Made by a program: the position numbers and the translations under genes
The notes under the pieces: generated by a model
Told to the model about the DNA's origin: nothing
What the model saw: only the letters and a program-made list of their open reading frames with translations
Database searches by the model: none
Part shown: in pieces, positions 14,334 through 16,736 of the stretch
Position numbering within the stretch: position 1 is the first letter of the stretch
Layout of the letters: every line of letters begins with the position of its first letter
Source: CAVZLD01 sp964522605
GTDB taxonomy: Bacteria; Planctomycetota; Planctomycetia; Pirellulales; Pirellulaceae
Reading direction: 5' to 3'
NCBI GenBank assembly: GCA_964522605.1
Contig: CAZFWV010000131.1
Coordinates: 1 to 16,736, forward strand
DNA length: 16,736 nt

Positions 14334-16643
14334 ATGGACCCATCCCGAAGCGGTCACTTCATCGGCAAACGACAATCCTTTGGGCGAATCACCTTCCAAG
14401 TTGTCATCTCTGTCGTCTCGATCACTGGACCGCACACTTCGCGGGCTCAGGACCTTCAGCACGTGATTCAAATCAGCGTCGACGGCCTACATTCGCGGCA
14501 ACTGGAAACGATGCTTCTGGATCAGCCGGATCGATTCGTCAATTTCCAGCGATTTGTGGACGAAGGCGCGACCACATTCAATGCGCGAACAGACTTTTTC
14601 AGCACGTATACACTGCCCAACCACACAACAATGGTGACAGGCCGTCCGGTACTGCAGCCCGCGGACGATCCCACCGTACACCATGGATACATACGAAACG
14701 GCACCCCGTCGACGAGCGAGACGATCCACAGCGCAGGCAATTCGGAGCTCTCCTACATCGCCAGCACGTTCGACGTCGCACACGATTATGGCCTGTCGAC
14801 TGCTCTCTATTCGGGCAAGACGAAGTTCTCGATCTTTCCTCAGAGCTATAACGAAACGACGCACACGACGGGCGGACGCCCCGATCAATACCTGGCGAAT
14901 GGTGACCAGGGAAACGACAAGATCGACCGCTGGGTTCTGTCGCCCGGCAATGGCAGCTCGAGCGCACTCATTGACGTGCTGATCTCAGATATGCAAGCTC
15001 AGCCGCATCAATACACGCTGCTGCACTTCGCCGAACCCGATTCTGCAGGTCATTCGTACGGCTGGAGTACGTCCACGTGGAACGATTCGGTAGCCCTCGT
15101 CGATCAACTTCTGGGCCGCGTGTTCGAGTTGGTCGAAAACGATTCTCGATTGAAAGACACGACCGCCATGATCCTGACGGCGGATCATGGAGGCTTAGGA
15201 CTCTGGCACGATGACATTCAGGAACCGAATATCTTCACCGTACCGTTTTTCGTGTGGGGGCCCGGCGTCGCTGCAGGAGTTGACTTGTACGAACTGAATC
15301 CGCTCACGCGGCGTGATCCGAGCAACACACAGCCCGCCTACACGGTGCAGCGACAACCAATTCGCAACGGCGACGCGGGCAACTTGGCACTTGGCATGTT
15401 GAGTCTGCCTCCAATCGATGGCTCCAGTATCAACGCCCGTCAAGACTTGATCGTCGGTCTGCCCAAAGTGGCGACCTGGGACGGAACGAACCCACTCGCG
15501 GGCTCACCCGGAGATGGCACCAACTGGAATGATCCCCGAAACTGGTCGCGCGACGGCGAGGTGGATCGCCGGTTTCAAATGGGAGATGTCGTTCACCTTC
15601 CAGCGCAGGATACCCCTCAAACCATCGTGAGCATGGCATCTCGGACGCTGCGGTCCCTGTCCGTCGACGGCGAATATGAGTTTCCCGAAGGGTCCTTTCA
15701 GGTCGTCACCGGACGAGTCGATCTTTCGCCGACTGCACGTCTGCAGGTGGCCGGTTTGACGAGCGACCGTGGTTTGATTCTGGAACAGGGAGGAACGCTG
15801 GAGGTTCACGGGCCCGTCAGCCCGTTCATCCTCGTCCGCGGTGAAGTCACCGGCAACGCGGTCGTGCAAGGCTATGCGGATGTCCTCGACCGGCTCGCCC
15901 CAGGAGATGACGTCGGACAAATGACGATCGAGGACAAACTGTCATTCGGTAGCCAGGCCCAGTTGCAGATCGAGGTGGATCGGGATGAGTTGGGTGTGCA
16001 ACATGATCGACTCACCGTCGGTGGACGCGTGTCACTGCGAGGACAACTGGAGATGAAAACTCGTCCCGGCTACGAGGATCCCACGGAAGCAGGCAGCTTT
16101 GATCGATTCGAGTTCATGACGATGCCGCGGCGCGTGGGGACGTTCGCGACCATTACCTTCGACGGCACCCCCGTCACATTTCAGTATCAGACCACCACGC
16201 AGCGCCGATCGCATGTCGGCGAGGGACTGTTTCGGTCGATTGTCTACGAGAATGATTCGGTCACCTGGTTTCACTACCGTGCGATCCCCGGCGATGCCGA
16301 CGGAAACGGGTCTTTCGACACGGCCGACCTGGTTCGCGTTCTTCAATCGGGTCGCTACGAAGACGGCGACAACGATAACGCAGATTGGACTCAGGGAGAT
16401 TGGAATGGCGATGGGGACTTCGGCACCGCCGACATCGTCTCGGCCTTGGGCGCCGGGTGGTACGAACAAGGATCGGTCTTTGAACAACCCGCAACGCATT
16501 CTGTACCAGAACCCAGTGCGTGTATTCTGACTTCGATCGGGTTGCTGATCGTCACCATCTTGGGCCGCCACCGAAGAAGAAGCCAGACTGCAGCAAACGT
16601 GACAACCAAGAAGACCTCTCCGCGCAGACCAATTTCTAGCTGA
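14334..16643 (+). CDS. Secreted alkaline-phosphatase-superfamily phosphodiesterase with dockerin-like and PEP-CTERM modules
   Basis: The protein has 769 residues. A signal peptide (core FQVVISVVSITG, likely cleavage after SRA at 38) leads into a type I phosphodiesterase/nucleotide pyrophosphatase domain (about 44-375). Visible catalytic residues are D50 in QISVDG, the nucleophile T93 in YTLPNHTTMVTG, D236 and H240 in EPDSAGH, D284 and H285 in TADHGG, and probably H292, giving a two-zinc site. Residues 380-640 are beta-rich with a WDG and NWNDPRNW opening, as in planctomycete surface proteins. A dockerin-like pair of calcium loops follows (DADGNGSFDTAD 654-665, DWNGDGDFGTAD 689-700). Then VPEP (724-727), a hydrophobic helix (730-743) and RHRRR form a PEP-CTERM sorting signal, normally cut by an exosortase. 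An unusual tail of about 20 residues follows. The protein is probably exported and surface-attached; its substrate is unknown. Confidence 0.92.
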   Translation: MDPSRSGHFIGKRQSFGRITFQVVISVVSITGPHTSRAQDLQHVIQISVDGLHSRQLETMLLDQPDRFVNFQRFVDEGATTFNARTDFFSTYTLPNHTTMVTGRPVLQPADDPTVHHGYIRNGTPSTSETIHSAGNSELSYIASTFDVAHDYGLSTALYSGKTKFSIFPQSYNETTHTTGGRPDQYLANGDQGNDKIDRWVLSPGNGSSSALIDVLISDMQAQPHQYTLLHFAEPDSAGHSYGWSTSTWNDSVALVDQLLGRVFELVENDSRLKDTTAMILTADHGGLGLWHDDIQEPNIFTVPFFVWGPGVAAGVDLYELNPLTRRDPSNTQPAYTVQRQPIRNGDAGNLALGMLSLPPIDGSSINARQDLIVGLPKVATWDGTNPLAGSPGDGTNWNDPRNWSRDGEVDRRFQMGDVVHLPAQDTPQTIVSMASRTLRSLSVDGEYEFPEGSFQVVTGRVDLSPTARLQVAGLTSDRGLILEQGGTLEVHGPVSPFILVRGEVTGNAVVQGYADVLDRLAPGDDVGQMTIEDKLSFGSQAQLQIEVDRDELGVQHDRLTVGGRVSLRGQLEMKTRPGYEDPTEAGSFDRFEFMTMPRRVGTFATITFDGTPVTFQYQTTTQRRSHVGEGLFRSIVYENDSVTWFHYRAIPGDADGNGSFDTADLVRVLQSGRYEDGDNDNADWTQGDWNGDGDFGTADIVSALGAGWYEQGSVFEQPATHSVPEPSACILTSIGLLIVTILGRHRRRSQTAANVTTKKTSPRRPISS

Positions 16644-16665
16644 CGCAGAACTGCTTTCGATCGCG

Positions 16666-16694
16666 GTGTGCCACTGGCTTTGCCAGTGGCACAC
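16666..16694. repeat. 13-bp perfect hairpin, possible terminator or dispersed repeat
   Basis: GTGTGCCACTGGC (16666-16678) and GCCAGTGGCACAC (16682-16694) are perfect inverted repeats around a TTT loop, 22 bp after the phosphodiesterase stop. There is no run of T downstream on either strand, so an intrinsic terminator is doubtful. From memory, similar GCCACTGGC-based palindromes recur in planctomycete genomes; I could not check this. Confidence 0.75.
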
Positions 16695-16736
16695 AGTGAG
16701 GTTGCTGCGGAAGGATGTGCCTTACATCAAAATGCC

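Noticed and set aside
13336..14471. Long open frames on both strands over the end of the TolC-like gene
   Set aside because: They are Ser/Pro/Arg-rich shadows of the low-complexity tail and the spacer, with no start signal or recognisable product.

Overview
The window looks like chromosomal DNA from a planctomycete, most likely a Pirellulales-type species. The signs are: a MoxR / DUF58 / BatA-like / von Willebrand A (VWA) cluster beside a DUF4159 gene; a secreted phosphatase-type protein ending in a planctomycete-style dockerin-like repeat and a PEP-CTERM tail; moderately high GC; patchy Shine-Dalgarno use with some GTG starts; and repeat-rich spacers. This placement is inference from family knowledge. 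No marker gene such as rRNA is present.

Left part (1-9149): a divergent pair of transcription units. On the minus strand is a DUF4159-type secreted protein of at least 761 residues, whose C-terminus lies outside the window. It has terpenoid-cyclase-like repeats followed by what reads as two tandem DUF4159-like domains. On the plus strand, four closely spaced genes (gaps of 8, 8 and 26 bp) encode a MoxR AAA+ ATPase, a cytosolic DUF58/VWA protein, a BatA-like membrane protein with a degraded VWA metal site, and a second membrane protein with an intact VWA site plus a glutamine-amidotransferase-like fold. By analogy with other MoxR/VWA systems, the ATPase probably acts as a chaperone or remodeller on the VWA partners at the membrane. 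Its client is unknown.

Middle part (9150-11825): a minus-strand secreted protein, probably a beta-propeller, is convergent with the VWA operon and divergent from a small metallophosphoesterase. The spacers hold two copies of a palindromic element sharing the motif TCGTTTAACCGC, and a cluster of 31-nt direct repeats.

Right part (11826-16736): a lone TolC-type outer-membrane lipoprotein with a long C-terminal tail, then an alkaline-phosphatase-superfamily phosphodiesterase with dockerin and PEP-CTERM modules, then a strong 13-bp hairpin. No complete mobile element, CRISPR array, tRNA or rRNA was found. The gene content is known at family level, but most of it has no established function. The most worthwhile leads are the duplicated DUF4159 domains, the paired intact and degraded VWA proteins, the dispersed palindrome family and the long tail on the PEP-CTERM protein.
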